Source of the DNA: Pedobacter cryoconitis | GTDB taxonomy: Bacteria; Bacteroidota; Bacteroidia; Sphingobacteriales; Sphingobacteriaceae | DNA length: 64,000 nucleotides | Reading direction: 5' to 3' | Assembly (NCBI RefSeq): GCF_014200605.1 | Contig: NZ_JACHCE010000006.1 | Location: 1 to 64,000, forward strand | Part shown: positions 35,590-44,349 of the stretch, piece by piece | Numbering within the stretch: the stretch's first letter is position 1 | Layout of the letters: every line of letters begins with the position of its first letter | Made by a program: the position numbers and the translations under genes | The notes under the pieces: generated by a model | Database searches by the model: none | Told to the model about the DNA's origin: nothing | Seen by the model: only the letters and a program-made list of their open reading frames with translations

Positions 35590-36237
35590 ATGAACGGAAA
35601 TTATTACTTCAAAATCTTCTTTATCTTTTTCTTCTCTGCAGGAACTTGTGTTGCGCAGCAAAATATTAATTATGATTTAAGTACAGCACTCAAACAGCAT
35701 AAATTACTGTTTGATGCTAAACAAAGTGTAACTCTTATTGAAGATCATCCTATGCACGGCGTATCTGCTAATGGAATTGTCTGGCTGGGCGACACTGAGT
35801 TTTCAACCGGAACAATTGATATAGATTTAAGGGGCAAAGATATTTTTCAGCAAAGTTTTTTAGGTATAGCTATCGGGCCTGATACCACGACATATGAGGC
35901 TGTATATTTTCGTCCGTTCAATTTTCAGTCAACAGATGAGATCAGACGAAATCACACGGTACAATATATTAGTCATCCTGATTATCCCTGGGAAAAACTC
36001 AGAGATGAATTTCCTTTGGTTTATGAGCATGCAACCAAACCTTTTCCATTGGCAAAGGACTGGTTCCACGCAAAAATTGTAATTGACAAAGATGAGATTT
36101 CAGTATATGTAAATCATTCTTCAGCAATATCTCTCCATGTTAAAAGACTAAATAAGATACAAAAAGGTATGCTCGGATTATGGACATATGGCTTGAAAGG
36201 TGATTTCGTCAATTTGAAAATAACTAATACAGAATAA
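35590..36237 (+). CDS. Secreted LamG-like beta-sandwich protein
   Basis: 215 residues with a signal peptide (KIFFIFFFSAGTCVAQQ). The rest is beta-rich and resembles DUF1080/LamG concanavalin folds: FSTGTIDIDLRGKDIFQQSF, YEAVYFRPFNF, WFHAKIVIDKDEISVYVNHS, MLGLWTYGLKGDFVNLKI. The family binds or hydrolyses glycans; catalytic residues are not evident. Divergent from the membrane HTH/LamG gene, whose outer domain has a similar fold. Confidence 0.8.
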   Translation: MNGNYYFKIFFIFFFSAGTCVAQQNINYDLSTALKQHKLLFDAKQSVTLIEDHPMHGVSANGIVWLGDTEFSTGTIDIDLRGKDIFQQSFLGIAIGPDTTTYEAVYFRPFNFQSTDEIRRNHTVQYISHPDYPWEKLRDEFPLVYEHATKPFPLAKDWFHAKIVIDKDEISVYVNHSSAISLHVKRLNKIQKGMLGLWTYGLKGDFVNLKITNTE

Positions 36238-36286
36238 TATTATTCTATAAATATTTTTTATGTTTGCTATCTAATAAAAAAAAGAC

Positions 36287-36376
36287 ATGAAAGATAACGC
36301 AATACCAGCCCTTTTAGGCTTCTTCTACATTGGTGTATGGGCATTCATCGTTTTGGGCGTTTTATTCTGCTCTTAA
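36287..36376 (+). CDS. 29-residue membrane microprotein
   Basis: ATG 36287 to TAA 36376 encodes MKDNAIPALLGFFYIGVWAF plus IVLGVLFCS, a single hydrophobic helix with a short charged head. It starts 50 bases after the secreted LamG-like gene, on the same strand, and is followed by an 11-bp hairpin. Its ribosome binding site is weak (AAAAAAAGAC). Small one-helix proteins are easily missed by gene finders, and chance cannot be excluded at this size. Confidence 0.5.
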   Translation: MKDNAIPALLGFFYIGVWAFIVLGVLFCS

Positions 36377-36411
36377 TCTGATAAATTATCCATTTGTAAC
36401 AACTCGCTTTC

Positions 36412-36447
36412 CGCTTACAATAGTATTTATATTTAATATTGTAAGCG
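36412..36447. terminator. Perfect 11-bp stem-loop between convergent genes
   Basis: CGCTTACAATA (36412-36422) / TATTGTAAGCG (36437-36447), loop of 14 AT-rich bases. It lies between the plus-strand microprotein and the minus-strand phosphoesterase stop, so it can serve both as a terminator. No long T tract follows. Confidence 0.55.
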
Positions 36448-36487
36448 TATTCAGCAATTGTTAATGTTTATCGGGCAACTCCCCTGC

Positions 36488-37285
36488 TCAGTTGTTTTGT
36501 GCTGATCCGACCGGATTTTCAGTTAAATTATTTCGTGTAAATAACTTTACATCAGTGCTTAGCGCATTGCCGTCAATCCTGATCAATCTATATCCGAATA
36601 CTGAACTATCAATTTCAATGACATCAGATTCTTTCTCTATCTGATAGGAACATGCCGGGGACGAATACTGCCGGATATTTCCCACTGTTAATTCATCAGT
36701 CATATGATAGTGTCCGCAGAAAATGATAATTTCTTTTTCTAATCCCAATAAAACATCCCGTATTTCTGCTCTCCCATTTAAAGCAGCACCAATGCTATCC
36801 AGCGGAGTCTTTATTTCCAGAATGGGATGATGTATAAAAATGACTAGCTTTTTTGTGCTACTCAGTTCTTGTTTTAACCAGTTAAACTGACTTTTACTAA
36901 CAGAATTAGACGAAGAATCAAGATATAGATATTTAAAATAATCGTCTTCCAGTGTATAATACAATTCGTTAGTATGGTTATGTCTATAATATTTGCTGAC
37001 CTCTGCATAGGTATCATGATTTCCTAAAACCATTAATAAATTGATATCAAAAGAATTAACAACATCAAAGAACCATTGATTCATTTCTTTAGTACCAATA
37101 TCACCTCCAAATACGAGTTCATTAATTCCATTTTTCGCTATATCTTCCAAAATAAAAGTCAAATGGTCTTTATTTTCCTTTGAATTATTATCGTATCGCA
37201 TAGTTTGCGAATGAGTGTCCTTTTCGAAAATAATTCTCTGGCCCAAATGGGCATCTGTTAAATAAGCAATTGTTTTAGCAGCCAT
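36488..37285 (-). CDS. Metallophosphoesterase
   Basis: 265 residues with the full calcineurin-like set: LTDAHLGQ, FGGDIG, LGNHDTYA, IFIHHPI and CGHYHMTDE. Order and spacing resemble class III cyclic nucleotide phosphodiesterases (CpdA type), but other phosphoester substrates are possible. No signal peptide. It starts 34 bases after the ArsR-type gene stop on the same strand, so the two are probably one operon, controlled by the palindrome at 38021. Confidence 0.88.
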   Translation of the reverse strand: MAAKTIAYLTDAHLGQRIIFEKDTHSQTMRYDNNSKENKDHLTFILEDIAKNGINELVFGGDIGTKEMNQWFFDVVNSFDINLLMVLGNHDTYAEVSKYYRHNHTNELYYTLEDDYFKYLYLDSSSNSVSKSQFNWLKQELSSTKKLVIFIHHPILEIKTPLDSIGAALNGRAEIRDVLLGLEKEIIIFCGHYHMTDELTVGNIRQYSSPACSYQIEKESDVIEIDSSVFGYRLIRIDGNALSTDVKLFTRNNLTENPVGSAQNN

Positions 37286-37319
37286 ATATTTTATAAAAAT
37301 CCCTCTTTCTATATTATTC

Positions 37320-38000
37320 TTAAATTTTTATCCCTAAAGCCTCATATAAGGCTAATTGCCCTTTTGAAGTAATTGTCAAAACACGTGAATTCCCGACTTT
37401 CCGCATCCAGTCTTCTGCAATTGCCTTTTTTAAAATAGCAGTAGCCAATGACCCTGCCAAATGAGATCTACGCTCACTCCAGTCAAGACATGGTCTTGCA
37501 AAAGGGCGTTTTTGCCGGAGCAATACATCAGTATCAATACCAAATGCCTTAAAAAAAACAACACCTTTATCTGTTAAATCATAAACCTGATCTTTTTCAA
37601 CAAGGTATCCGGATATTAATAAGCTGTCCATTATAACCACACCTGCTGTCCCTGCAATATGATCATAGCAGGTTCTGCAATATTCAAAAGGAATATCTTT
37701 AATAAGCGGTACTATCTTTTCTTTTTGCAGCGGAACCAGATTTGATATCGCTTCTACTGCATAAGCGACTTCGTCCCTTCCATAACTAAAATACTTATGT
37801 CTGCCCTGACAGCTAACCTTCAACAGATTAGCCTGCACCATCTTGCTCAGATGTGCACTTGCACTTTGAGGAGATACATCTGCAAATAAAGATAATTCTG
37901 TTGCGGTATACGCCCTGCCATCTAATAATACCCACAACATTTTGATCCGTGCAGGCTCACCTATCAATCCGGCTATATGCACCAGGTTTTCGAGTTCCAT
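37320..38000 (-). CDS. ArsR-type winged-helix regulator with C-terminal extension
   Basis: Start at 38000 (MELENLVHIAGLIGEPARIK). A longer frame from 38030 would begin inside the palindrome. Residues 1-90 are an ArsR winged helix: EPARIKMLWVLLDGRAYTAT, SPQSASAHLSKMVQANLLKV, GRHKYFSYG. About 130 residues follow with EYCRTCYDHIAGTAGVVIMD, whose two Cys residues could bind metal, then a basic tail with a second wHTH-like look. No known inducer. Same strand as, and 34 bases before, the phosphoesterase gene. Confidence 0.85.
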   Translation of the reverse strand: MELENLVHIAGLIGEPARIKMLWVLLDGRAYTATELSLFADVSPQSASAHLSKMVQANLLKVSCQGRHKYFSYGRDEVAYAVEAISNLVPLQKEKIVPLIKDIPFEYCRTCYDHIAGTAGVVIMDSLLISGYLVEKDQVYDLTDKGVVFFKAFGIDTDVLLRQKRPFARPCLDWSERRSHLAGSLATAILKKAIAEDWMRKVGNSRVLTITSKGQLALYEALGIKI

Positions 38001-38020
38001 TTCCAAAGATAATCTATTGA

Positions 38021-38060
38021 TAAAACACATATTTCATTTTAAAATGAAATATGTGTTTTA
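38021..38060. promoter_or_regulatory. Perfect 40-bp palindrome, likely ArsR operator
   Basis: The 20 bases at 38021-38040 (taaaacacatatttcatttt) are exactly repeated in reverse complement at 38041-38060, with no spacer. It starts 20 bases upstream of the ArsR-type gene. Such dyads are bound by dimeric winged-helix repressors. With no loop it is a poor RNA hairpin, so DNA binding is the better reading. Confidence 0.75.
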
Positions 38061-38134
38061 TTCCATAAGCATATAAAACCTGTCAGAAAAGAACAAGAAT
38101 TAACAGACAGTTAGCTAATTAAAAATTAAATAAT

Positions 38135-38142
38135 TATCTTTG
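38135..38142 (+). promoter_or_regulatory. -7 element of the small lipoprotein gene
   Basis: TATCTTTG, a full match to TAnnTTTG, 17 bases before the ATG at 38160. A TTAG at about 38111 is a half-match to -33. Confidence 0.45.
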
Positions 38143-38159
38143 TTATTTAAGACTATCCA

Positions 38160-38495
38160 ATGATTAAGCTACTGCCCATTTTTTTAATTTGTTCCCTGTT
38201 TAGTTCCTGTATAAAAGTAACCGACGGCCCTTATTCTGATTATAGATTTGAAGTTTCCTGCGACAATTGCCTGATTAAGATTCAAAGTGGGTTTGATTTT
38301 CAAAGTTACCATGTACGAGGATTTCAGTCAATACCTTATAATCACACTCTTCCTTTAATTACAGTATCATTATGGACTGATAATAATATAGACTATACTA
38401 CTGTAAAATTTGTAGGCAGCGGTTATAACAGAATCGTGTTTGATGATGATCTTTACTATGATGATCCTGCAGTTGTAGTTGATCTGCGTTTGTAG
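38160..38495 (+). CDS. Small lipoprotein of unknown function
   Basis: 111 residues. The signal ends in LFSSC with lipid-acceptor Cys17. The mature part is beta-rich with a Cys pair (VSCDNC) and an acidic turn (FDDDLYYDDP). No family recognised. The ATG follows a full -7 promoter element. Convergent with the patatin gene. Confidence 0.75.
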   Translation: MIKLLPIFLICSLFSSCIKVTDGPYSDYRFEVSCDNCLIKIQSGFDFQSYHVRGFQSIPYNHTLPLITVSLWTDNNIDYTTVKFVGSGYNRIVFDDDLYYDDPAVVVDLRL

Positions 38496-38515
38496 CACAA
38501 AAAAACTTATTGTGA

Positions 38516-40210
38516 TTATTTAAGCAGTTGCCAGCGGTTCAGCTCATCTCTGATCGTTCCCAGCACTGCTTTGGTAATCATTCCTCTGAGCAAAATCCTT
38601 GTTCCTATCCATAAAAAGAATTTGTGAACTGGTTTATACCTGACCAGATTAAGAATAAGAGACTGTACTCTTTTTTTCATTGCAGTATTAAATCTGTGAA
38701 TTACAGACCAGTCTAATGCAGGCCAGTTACTGCCAGAACTGAACGTAAATTCTGGAAAAGTATAATCAACTTCATTTACTATTGGGATAATCTGCCAGTT
38801 ACGATCTACCCGGGAACGATATTTATCGGCATCAATCCCTTCATAACCGGCCTTAAAAATTGGGTTCTCATTTTTAGCACTATCAGGAATTGTAAAATAA
38901 TCACGCAAGAATATTTTACAATTATACCGGCCCAGAAAATAATCATGTACTCTGAACTCCTTATTCAAAAAACCGCTGAATCCACCTAATGCACCACATG
39001 CAATTGCTTTTTCGCCCTGAGCATGTATGATAGTACCATCGGCTTTCCTGAATTCCCGCGAAGGATCAATCAGGTACTGTCCCGCACAATTTTCATTCAT
39101 TGCATCCACAACCTGATCAGGTTTTGACCGCATCTGACTGATCATAGCAGATAATGTCAGCCCAATTACATGCATTAGCCGGTCAATTAACTTAATATCC
39201 ACCGGTTTACTGCCAGGAAAAGGTGCGATCATCAGTACAGTAGAATTAAAAGTATTGAAATTATTATACAATTCGGGCTCTGCCTGTCCGCAGGCTTCAC
39301 TCAGCACATCTCTGACCTTATCAAAAGGATCATTGTTGATCATCCCCCCATCAATATTTAAAGATTGATAAGGATCAGTATTGATCTGAATCGCATGCAG
39401 CATCTTTTGATCAAACAATGGATTATTATTGACGATATCTTTAGGCCGGGTTACCCTTCTGGCTTTAAAGCCTACAGGAAAGGCGCCTGTTGCCATAGCT
39501 GCTTCTATAGCCGTCTGCGCATTGATTCCGGCTCTAAAGTTAAGCGGCATCCAGCCAGACTGCTTGTTTGCTGCAGATTTACCATCAGTCAGTTCAAAGC
39601 AGGCATAATCCTGATGAACCTGCATATAATAAGGACGCTTTGAGCCTTGCGCATTAAAATTCACATTATAGGTAAAACCGCCAAGATTGGTCAGTGTAGT
39701 AAATAATTTCAGCTTTCCTGGAAAATAAGATGGCAATGGCTTCCAGGAGATTGTTTCTGGATTTTCAGGCTTCAGGACCCTTTCTGCTATCTGATCAATA
39801 AACGCGCAATTCAGTGCAGATACTACGGTGTTTTTGATATCCTCTGTATCCAGCATTTTAGAAAACATATCCTTGCTGGTCAGGTCTACCCACGAATGAT
39901 ATAAAATATGATCTTTATGTTCTTTCAAAAGATCAGTTCCAGGTTTATCAATCGCATACATCTTCTGCTGTAAGGCAGCAGCAGTAATCAAGGCTGTCAT
40001 TCCTCCCGCCGAAGCACCTCCCATGACCGGCACCTCCACTTTATGTTTTGGAATTCCAGGCTGCCCTCTAACCTTCTCATACGCTTCCAGGGCTTCTAGT
40101 AAATAATCCATGACTCCTGCTGTATAGGCACCTGCAGATACTGCCCCTGCCATACAAATACCCAGATGAAAATGACCAGGTTCTTTTGGTAAATTCCTGT
40201 TATCGTCCAT
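38516..40210 (-). CDS. Patatin-like phospholipase
   Basis: 564 residues. Oxyanion loop GICMAGAVSAGAYTAG (18-33), nucleophile elbow GASAG with Ser67, and catalytic Asp in NIDGGMINNDPF. The Ser-Asp dyad of patatins is complete. The C-terminal 200 residues are specific to this subgroup. It hydrolyses acyl lipids in the cytoplasm or at the inner membrane, with no signal peptide. Confidence 0.9.
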   Translation of the reverse strand: MDDNRNLPKEPGHFHLGICMAGAVSAGAYTAGVMDYLLEALEAYEKVRGQPGIPKHKVEVPVMGGASAGGMTALITAAALQQKMYAIDKPGTDLLKEHKDHILYHSWVDLTSKDMFSKMLDTEDIKNTVVSALNCAFIDQIAERVLKPENPETISWKPLPSYFPGKLKLFTTLTNLGGFTYNVNFNAQGSKRPYYMQVHQDYACFELTDGKSAANKQSGWMPLNFRAGINAQTAIEAAMATGAFPVGFKARRVTRPKDIVNNNPLFDQKMLHAIQINTDPYQSLNIDGGMINNDPFDKVRDVLSEACGQAEPELYNNFNTFNSTVLMIAPFPGSKPVDIKLIDRLMHVIGLTLSAMISQMRSKPDQVVDAMNENCAGQYLIDPSREFRKADGTIIHAQGEKAIACGALGGFSGFLNKEFRVHDYFLGRYNCKIFLRDYFTIPDSAKNENPIFKAGYEGIDADKYRSRVDRNWQIIPIVNEVDYTFPEFTFSSGSNWPALDWSVIHRFNTAMKKRVQSLILNLVRYKPVHKFFLWIGTRILLRGMITKAVLGTIRDELNRWQLLK

Positions 40211-40294
40211 AATTGAAATCAGTATATTTTTACACGCTATAACAAAGATAATGAAGACATTACAACAATCATCCTTTACAATCTCTTATTAAAA

Positions 40295-42178
40295 TTACCA
40301 GCCTATTCCATAATCTTCTCCATGGTTACTGGACCCTCCCCATAAACTCTGGTGTTTCCAGTCAAAATAAACAGCATTGACCGGCCCGCTGGTACGGGCT
40401 CCAAAACTTAAAATATAACCCATTTTCTTCAGCTCATTTCTGGTCGCCTCTGTCGTATTATCATTTAATAATATCTGTCCTGGTTTAGGCTGGCGATCGG
40501 TGGTTTTAGTTCCCCCTAATGATAACCAAAGTTGATTTGTATTGAAGTTAGCTGCTTCTGTAGCCTGCTGTACATTCATTCCAAATTCTGTAACATTTAA
40601 AAAGAACTGTAAAAGATTCTGATCCTGTGTATCTCCGCCCTGTACAGCAGAAGCTAAAAATGGTTTACCATCTTTTAAAGCCATAGAAGGCGATAATGTT
40701 ACCCTTGGTCTTTTGCCGGGCGCTACGACGTTAAAAGGGTTTAAAGCAGAGTCTAATACAAAACTTTGCATACGCTGACTCATCCCTATGCCAGTTTTTC
40801 CTGCAATACAGGCTGGCAGCCAGCCGCCACTTGGCGTTACAGAAACGACCCAGCCCTCTTTATCAGCCGCCTCTATCGAAGTAGTGCCTAACCAAAGTCT
40901 ATCCTGATAAGCTGCATCCGGAGAGTTATTGGTCATATCATGCTGAGGAGCAAAATTTCGCCTGCTCAGATCCGGTTCGTAACCCCTGTCCTTAAGCAAT
41001 TTGATATATGGATTTTTCTTTCCTTCGAATGGATATGGGTCACCAGGGCCAATATTAGGATCATTTTTCTCGTATTGTATGAGTTTGGCCCTTTGTTTTG
41101 CATACTCCTTACTTAGCAAACCTTTCATAGGTTCATCGGGTTTAGCATAAGAATCACCATAGTAAAAATCACGGTCTGCAAATGCAAGGTTCATTGCCTG
41201 ATACAGCGTATGGATATATTTCGGGCTATTATAACCCATACTTTTCAGGTCAAAATTCTCCAGAATATTCAAAGCCTGCAACATCACCGGCCCCTGTGTC
41301 CACTGCTGCAATTTATAAACGTCAATTCCTTTATAATTTACCTGCAATGGCTCTTCTTCCAGCGGTTTCCATTTCGCCAGGTCATCCATTGTAATTAATC
41401 CACCCTGCTCTTTACCGCTGCGTACAAATTCTTCAGCGATATCACCCTTATAAAAACGATTATATGCAGCCATTATAGCCTGTTTCCTGGTTTTACCTTG
41501 CTTTAAAGCTTCCTTTTCTGAGGAAACCATTTTCCGGAGTGTCTCCAGCAAATCTTTTTGAACAAAGATTTCACCTGCCTCAGGGGCTTCACGTTTTTCA
41601 CCGGGATGTGTCAGAAATACTTTTTTACTATAAGGCCATTTTTCAATATTAGATTTTCCACGTTCTATACTATTCGCGGCCTGCGCTTCTATAGGATAAC
41701 CAGCAGCCATTTCCATTGCAGGCGATAATACCTGCTCCAGACTTAGTGTTCCATAATTTGCCAGCATATATAAAAGTCCGCCGGGTGTACCCGGGGTTGT
41801 TGCTGCCAAAGGCCCATATTCAGGAGGAAAATTATATCCCTTACTTTTAAAGAAATCTACAGTAGCACCGGTTGGTGCAACGCCCATTGCATTAATGGCA
41901 ATCACTTTTTTAGTTTTTGGATTATAGATCAACGCCTGAGTTTCACCTCCCCAGCTTAATGTGTCCCACATCGTACAGGTAGCTGCCAGCATAGCACAGG
42001 CAGCATCAACAGCATTTCCACCTTTTTGAAAAGTCATAGCACCCGCTGTTGCGGCTAAAGGTTTACCGGTAATAGCCATCCAGTTGCGACCATGTAATAT
42101 AGGTTTTTGTGTTTGCTGTGCTGCTAAAGGCAATACAGAAACTGCAGAGAGAAATAACGCCGATACAAAATGCTTCAT
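40295..42178 (-). CDS. Gamma-glutamyltransferase-family Ntn hydrolase
   Basis: 627 residues with signal peptide (cut after PLAAQ). N-terminal GKPLAATAGAMTFQKGGNAVDAA typifies the family. The self-cleavage/nucleophile site reads LGTTSIEAADKEG, so Thr432 is the predicted new N-terminus, but the usual TTH has become TTS. SPSMALKDGKPFLASAVQGG near the C-terminus fits the substrate loop. Periplasmic; acts on glutathione or other gamma-glutamyl peptides, or as a cephalosporin-acylase-like branch. Confidence 0.88.
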   Translation of the reverse strand: MKHFVSALFLSAVSVLPLAAQQTQKPILHGRNWMAITGKPLAATAGAMTFQKGGNAVDAACAMLAATCTMWDTLSWGGETQALIYNPKTKKVIAINAMGVAPTGATVDFFKSKGYNFPPEYGPLAATTPGTPGGLLYMLANYGTLSLEQVLSPAMEMAAGYPIEAQAANSIERGKSNIEKWPYSKKVFLTHPGEKREAPEAGEIFVQKDLLETLRKMVSSEKEALKQGKTRKQAIMAAYNRFYKGDIAEEFVRSGKEQGGLITMDDLAKWKPLEEEPLQVNYKGIDVYKLQQWTQGPVMLQALNILENFDLKSMGYNSPKYIHTLYQAMNLAFADRDFYYGDSYAKPDEPMKGLLSKEYAKQRAKLIQYEKNDPNIGPGDPYPFEGKKNPYIKLLKDRGYEPDLSRRNFAPQHDMTNNSPDAAYQDRLWLGTTSIEAADKEGWVVSVTPSGGWLPACIAGKTGIGMSQRMQSFVLDSALNPFNVVAPGKRPRVTLSPSMALKDGKPFLASAVQGGDTQDQNLLQFFLNVTEFGMNVQQATEAANFNTNQLWLSLGGTKTTDRQPKPGQILLNDNTTEATRNELKKMGYILSFGARTSGPVNAVYFDWKHQSLWGGSSNHGEDYGIGW

Positions 42179-42265
42179 AAGGATCTATTAACAGGTAAAA
42201 CAGGCAATTTTAAAAGAAGCCGCATAAAATATTTATCTTCGCGCTCTTTACTATAACTGAAAGAT

Positions 42266-42850
42266 ATGAAATTGGAAGAACAACTATTAAAAAGAAGCGA
42301 AAACAAATGTGAATTATGCGAATCTGCTGAAAATCTTACAGTATATGAAGTACCGCCTCAATCAAGCAGCAATGATGATAACTGCATCATAATTTGCGAT
42401 AAATGTCTGGCGCAAATTGAGAAGAAAGAGACACTGGACAACAAGCACTGGGGTTGTTTAACAACTAGTATGTGGAGTGAAGTACCGGGTGTACAGGTAG
42501 TTTCATGGCGCATGCTCAACCGCCTTAGTAACGAAAGCTGGGCAGCTGACAGTCTTGATATGATGTATCTTGATGATGAAAGAATGGCCTGGGCCAAAGC
42601 TGCTGGTGGTTTGGATAACGATACTGATACTGTTGAATTCCACAAAGATAGTCTTGGCGCTTTGCTTCAAACAGGCGATACTGTAGTTTTAACAAAATCG
42701 TTAGATGTAAAAGGTTCTCAATTGAATGCTAAGATGGGCACAGTTGTAAAAAACATCCGTTTAGTAGATAACAATACTGATCAGATTGAAGGTAAAATCG
42801 AAGGACAGGTTATCGTAATCCTTACCAAATACGTAAGAAAACAAGGATAA
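42266..42850 (+). CDS. PhnA-family protein
   Basis: 194 residues: an N-terminal zinc ribbon (CELCESAENLTVYEVPP, then CDKC), a middle with WGCLTTSMW and SWAADSLDMMYLDDE, and the C-terminal PhnA core GDTVVLTKSLDVKG, KMGTVVKNIRLVDNN, QVIVILTKYVRK. Despite its name the family is not a proven phosphonate hydrolase; it often stands alone, as here. Zn-binding cytoplasmic protein of uncertain role. Confidence 0.9.
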   Translation: MKLEEQLLKRSENKCELCESAENLTVYEVPPQSSSNDDNCIIICDKCLAQIEKKETLDNKHWGCLTTSMWSEVPGVQVVSWRMLNRLSNESWAADSLDMMYLDDERMAWAKAAGGLDNDTDTVEFHKDSLGALLQTGDTVVLTKSLDVKGSQLNAKMGTVVKNIRLVDNNTDQIEGKIEGQVIVILTKYVRKQG

Positions 42851-42873
42851 TTTCCGCTATATATTGATATGAA

Positions 42874-44205
42874 TCAGGAGGGATCTGACTCCAGGACCTC
42901 CACTTCATAAACCAATGCTGCTCCGGCAGGAACATCCTGGTCCCCTGCATTTCCAAAAGCTAATGAGGCTGGAATATACAATATCCATTTAGAGCCTTGC
43001 GGCATCAGCATTACGCCTTCCTGCAACCCGGCAAAGGCTTTATCCAAATGATGTACCCACGGCTTTTTATGCGCATAAGTACTCCATATTTCTTTCCCAC
43101 TGATCAGTTTTGCCGTATATTGAAGCGTTACTCTGTCTTGCATAGTTGGCTTAGGCCCCTTCCCCTGCCTGATAATTTTATATTGTAAACCTGAAGGCAT
43201 GACAACCACACCAGGCTGTTTTTTATTTTTCTCCAAAAAAGCAATACTTTCCTGTTTTATCTTTTCGCCAGGATCTTGCCTATTGAAAGCATCATGATAA
43301 GATAGATTAGGCTTTAAATAGATTTTTTTATTCGCGTAATCAAGAATAACATTAAAGCGTTTAATAACCTCAATACCTAAAATCCCCAGATAACCATCCT
43401 TAGGTTCAGCTTTATCATTGATAGTTAACCTGATGGGCATTTCCCCAAAACTAAACCCATTGAATGACATAGACTTAATCCCAGCCAGCTGATCTTGTGT
43501 TGTAAAACTTAATCCTCTGCTCATATTCGTCGTAGTTTCACCCAGTTTACTGTTAAAGTCATGAAATTTACTGAATGGAGGGCTCACAATTAATGTAAAA
43601 ATACTTCCCGTATCAAACATGACCCGTCCGGTAAAGGTCTCTCCGTTTGCTAAAGTAATTGAGATAGGAAAACGCGGAATCAGCACACCTCTGTTAAATT
43701 CAAAAGGAATGCCTGTATATCCAGTGGTATCAACTGCTTTAATCTGATCATAAAGCAATATCTTTTTATGATCAAAATCCAGTTTTGTGACATATTTGTT
43801 TAAAACTTCGTATCCTATTATCCCTTCTATCTTTGAGCCGGTTGAGGTAGAAAGCGAAGCAAAATTAATCAAAACCATATCTATGTTTTTAAGCTCAACA
43901 TCACCCAGTTTTATATTTTGATTTAAAGCCATCACATATTTCTGGACTCCGCCCGATCCTGCAATAGATGCAACTTGCCTGTTATTCTTGCTTATGCCCG
44001 CATGTGCTGCAGCCAAAGAATCTATGGTCATGCCCGTAGCTCCGGAATCAAAAACAAAGTTTAAGCTATCATGTTGATTGACTTGTACTTTAATAAAAAG
44101 ATGTGTTCCGTTAAATTCAAAAGGAATTTGTGCAACCTGTGCCTTTAACCCGGTTTTAACTGTTAATATTAAACAGATCATTAGTATCCTTTTCGCAAAT
44201 TTCAT
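42874..44205 (-). CDS. Exported retropepsin-like protease fused to an FKBP peptidyl-prolyl isomerase
   Basis: 443 residues: signal peptide to about 22, then two retropepsin-like lobes (VFDSGATGMT with Asp53; VMFDTGSIFT with Asp198), each with a matching IEGIIGYEVL or YLGILGIEVI flap partner. Residues 310-443 are an FKBP domain with GLQYKIIRQGKGPKP, DRVTLQYTAKLISGKEIWST, LQEGVMLMPQGSKWILYIP and VYEVEVLE. I know of no common family with this fusion. It would couple proline isomerisation to cleavage of envelope proteins. Both parts look intact. Confidence 0.85.
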   Translation of the reverse strand: MKFAKRILMICLILTVKTGLKAQVAQIPFEFNGTHLFIKVQVNQHDSLNFVFDSGATGMTIDSLAAAHAGISKNNRQVASIAGSGGVQKYVMALNQNIKLGDVELKNIDMVLINFASLSTSTGSKIEGIIGYEVLNKYVTKLDFDHKKILLYDQIKAVDTTGYTGIPFEFNRGVLIPRFPISITLANGETFTGRVMFDTGSIFTLIVSPPFSKFHDFNSKLGETTTNMSRGLSFTTQDQLAGIKSMSFNGFSFGEMPIRLTINDKAEPKDGYLGILGIEVIKRFNVILDYANKKIYLKPNLSYHDAFNRQDPGEKIKQESIAFLEKNKKQPGVVVMPSGLQYKIIRQGKGPKPTMQDRVTLQYTAKLISGKEIWSTYAHKKPWVHHLDKAFAGLQEGVMLMPQGSKWILYIPASLAFGNAGDQDVPAGAALVYEVEVLESDPS

Positions 44206-44349
44206 CTGATTGTTTTTATGTTACCGCGAAGGTATTGAAGGGATAGGGTTCCACTATCCTCAACTGTCTGTTAGCATTACCTTTAAAAAAAGAAACAAAT
44301 GACGCTATAAAGGATTTAAACCGTAAATTTATTCCATATTAATGAACTT

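Noticed and set aside
38001..38030. Upstream start for the ArsR-type gene
   Set aside because: The extra residues are encoded by the 40-bp palindrome; ATG 38000 begins the conserved domain.
38496..38514. CACAA/TTGTG hairpin between lipoprotein and patatin genes
   Set aside because: Five base pairs only; too weak to call a terminator.
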